Positions 63,653 to 64,000 of a stretch of 64,000 nt of DNA are shown here, piece after piece; position 1 is the first letter of the stretch, and each line of letters starts with the position of its first letter. Below the pieces are notes generated by a model. That model did no database searches, had not been told where the DNA came from, and worked only from the letters and a program-made list of their open reading frames with translations. The position numbers and the translations under genes were made by a program. The stretch is from NCBI RefSeq assembly GCF_900114485.1, contig NZ_FOTF01000015.1, forward strand, positions 1-64,000, given 5' to 3'. This DNA is from Loktanella salsilacus. GTDB lineage: Bacteria; Pseudomonadota; Alphaproteobacteria; Rhodobacterales; Rhodobacteraceae.

Positions 63653-64000
63653 GTCACCACGGCCCCCGGTGGATAGATCGCCACGCCGGTCATGGTTTGG
63701 TTGATATGCAGCCCGCTGTATTGCTCGCCGTATGTCGAAAAGCCGACGACGTTATGATCTGCCAGCACGCGGCTGACCGCGCCGCCTTGTTGCTTTTGCT
63801 CTGCCTCGATCCGGCGCAGGATGCAGTCAAAGGCGATGATCGTATCCGGCACCGCCTGCGCAGAAAGCGCTGCAAACTGGCTTTCCAGATGCCCTGCCAT
63901 CGGCTCTGCCGTGGCCAGCGTCAGCACCATGCCTTCGTCGATGGCGGAAAAGAACACCAGCGCGCCGTCGTCGGTCACCCGCTGGATCGCGCGCACATGG
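63649..64000 (-). CDS. FIST domain protein, partial (C-terminal part)
   Basis: Only the last 115 or so residues lie in the window; the gene continues past the right edge. FDCILRRIEAEQ and VVGFSTYGEQYSGLHINQ are typical of the FIST C-terminal domain. FIST proteins are sensory; the NosP subgroup binds heme and nitric oxide and is encoded next to a NahK-type kinase. The 4-base overlap with the kinase gene fits this pairing. The heme ligand lies outside the visible part. Confidence 0.85.
   Translation of the reverse strand, partial: HVRAIQRVTDDGALVFFSAIDEGMVLTLATAEPMAGHLESQFAALSAQAVPDTIIAFDCILRRIEAEQKQQGGAVSRVLADHNVVGFSTYGEQYSGLHINQTMTGVAIYPPGAVVT

Overview
The window looks like chromosomal DNA of an alphaproteobacterium, most likely a Roseobacter-group member of the Rhodobacteraceae. 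The evidence is the GC-rich composition with many 4-base start/stop overlaps, the cell-cycle regulator GcrA, a PleD-type diguanylate cyclase next to a DUF3572 gene, the pair methylmalonyl-CoA epimerase plus DUF1467, MeaB, a BdhA-type hydroxybutyrate dehydrogenase, and a dispersed intergenic repeat of a kind I associate with this group. No rRNA, tRNA or CRISPR array was seen.

Layout. 1-872 is a gene-free scar of decayed insertion sequences (IS110-like and IS256-like fragments in one broken frame). 873-6772 holds a lytic transglycosylase, metG, an aldo/keto reductase, a lipocalin plus small lipoprotein, a NUDIX hydrolase and a DUF983 protein. 6968-8977 is an EF-hand protein followed by an ECF sigma factor, its likely anti-sigma factor and a periplasmic heavy-metal-sensor-like protein. 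9118-13135 holds pleD, DUF3572, a HAD phosphatase, a fasciclin-domain protein and a YbjN-like protein. 13321-15420 is a tightly overlapped proC / tRNA-binding protein / hydroxyacid dehydrogenase run. 15417-19029 holds cytochrome b561, tdk, a CII-like regulator, a ketoacyl-ACP synthase III and a DUF805 protein. 19033-24361 is carB and aspS. 24461-28679 holds an L,D-transpeptidase and a DUF1800-DUF1501-GNAT set.

28742-37742 mixes a response regulator, mce, DUF1467, a CysZ-like membrane protein, a nitroreductase, a GFA protein, an M48 protease, a hemolysin III protein, rimO and a membrane-anchored EEP-family protein. 37752-44149 holds an SDR, gcrA, an ABC-2 permease, argD-argF, a DUF1993 protein, an isochorismatase-like hydrolase and a second NUDIX protein. 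44267-53264 carries hrpB, rpmB, an alpha/beta hydrolase coupled to meaB, a DUF4034-like protein and lepA. 53267-55046 is an AT-rich two-gene DUF262-HEPN cassette placed exactly between lepA and a PhnA-type gene; it is the best candidate for a defence or toxin-antitoxin system. 55043-64000 holds phnA, two dehydrogenases (one BdhA), mprF, a glycerate 2-kinase, and a hybrid histidine kinase translationally coupled to a FIST-domain sensor that runs off the right edge.

Most of the window is housekeeping and conserved-hypothetical sequence. The points worth following are the DUF262-HEPN cassette, the FIST-kinase pair (resembling the NosP/NahK arrangement), a seven-copy family of hairpin-plus-box repeats, the probably unphosphorylatable receiver of the PleD homologue, and the EF-hand/ECF stress locus.
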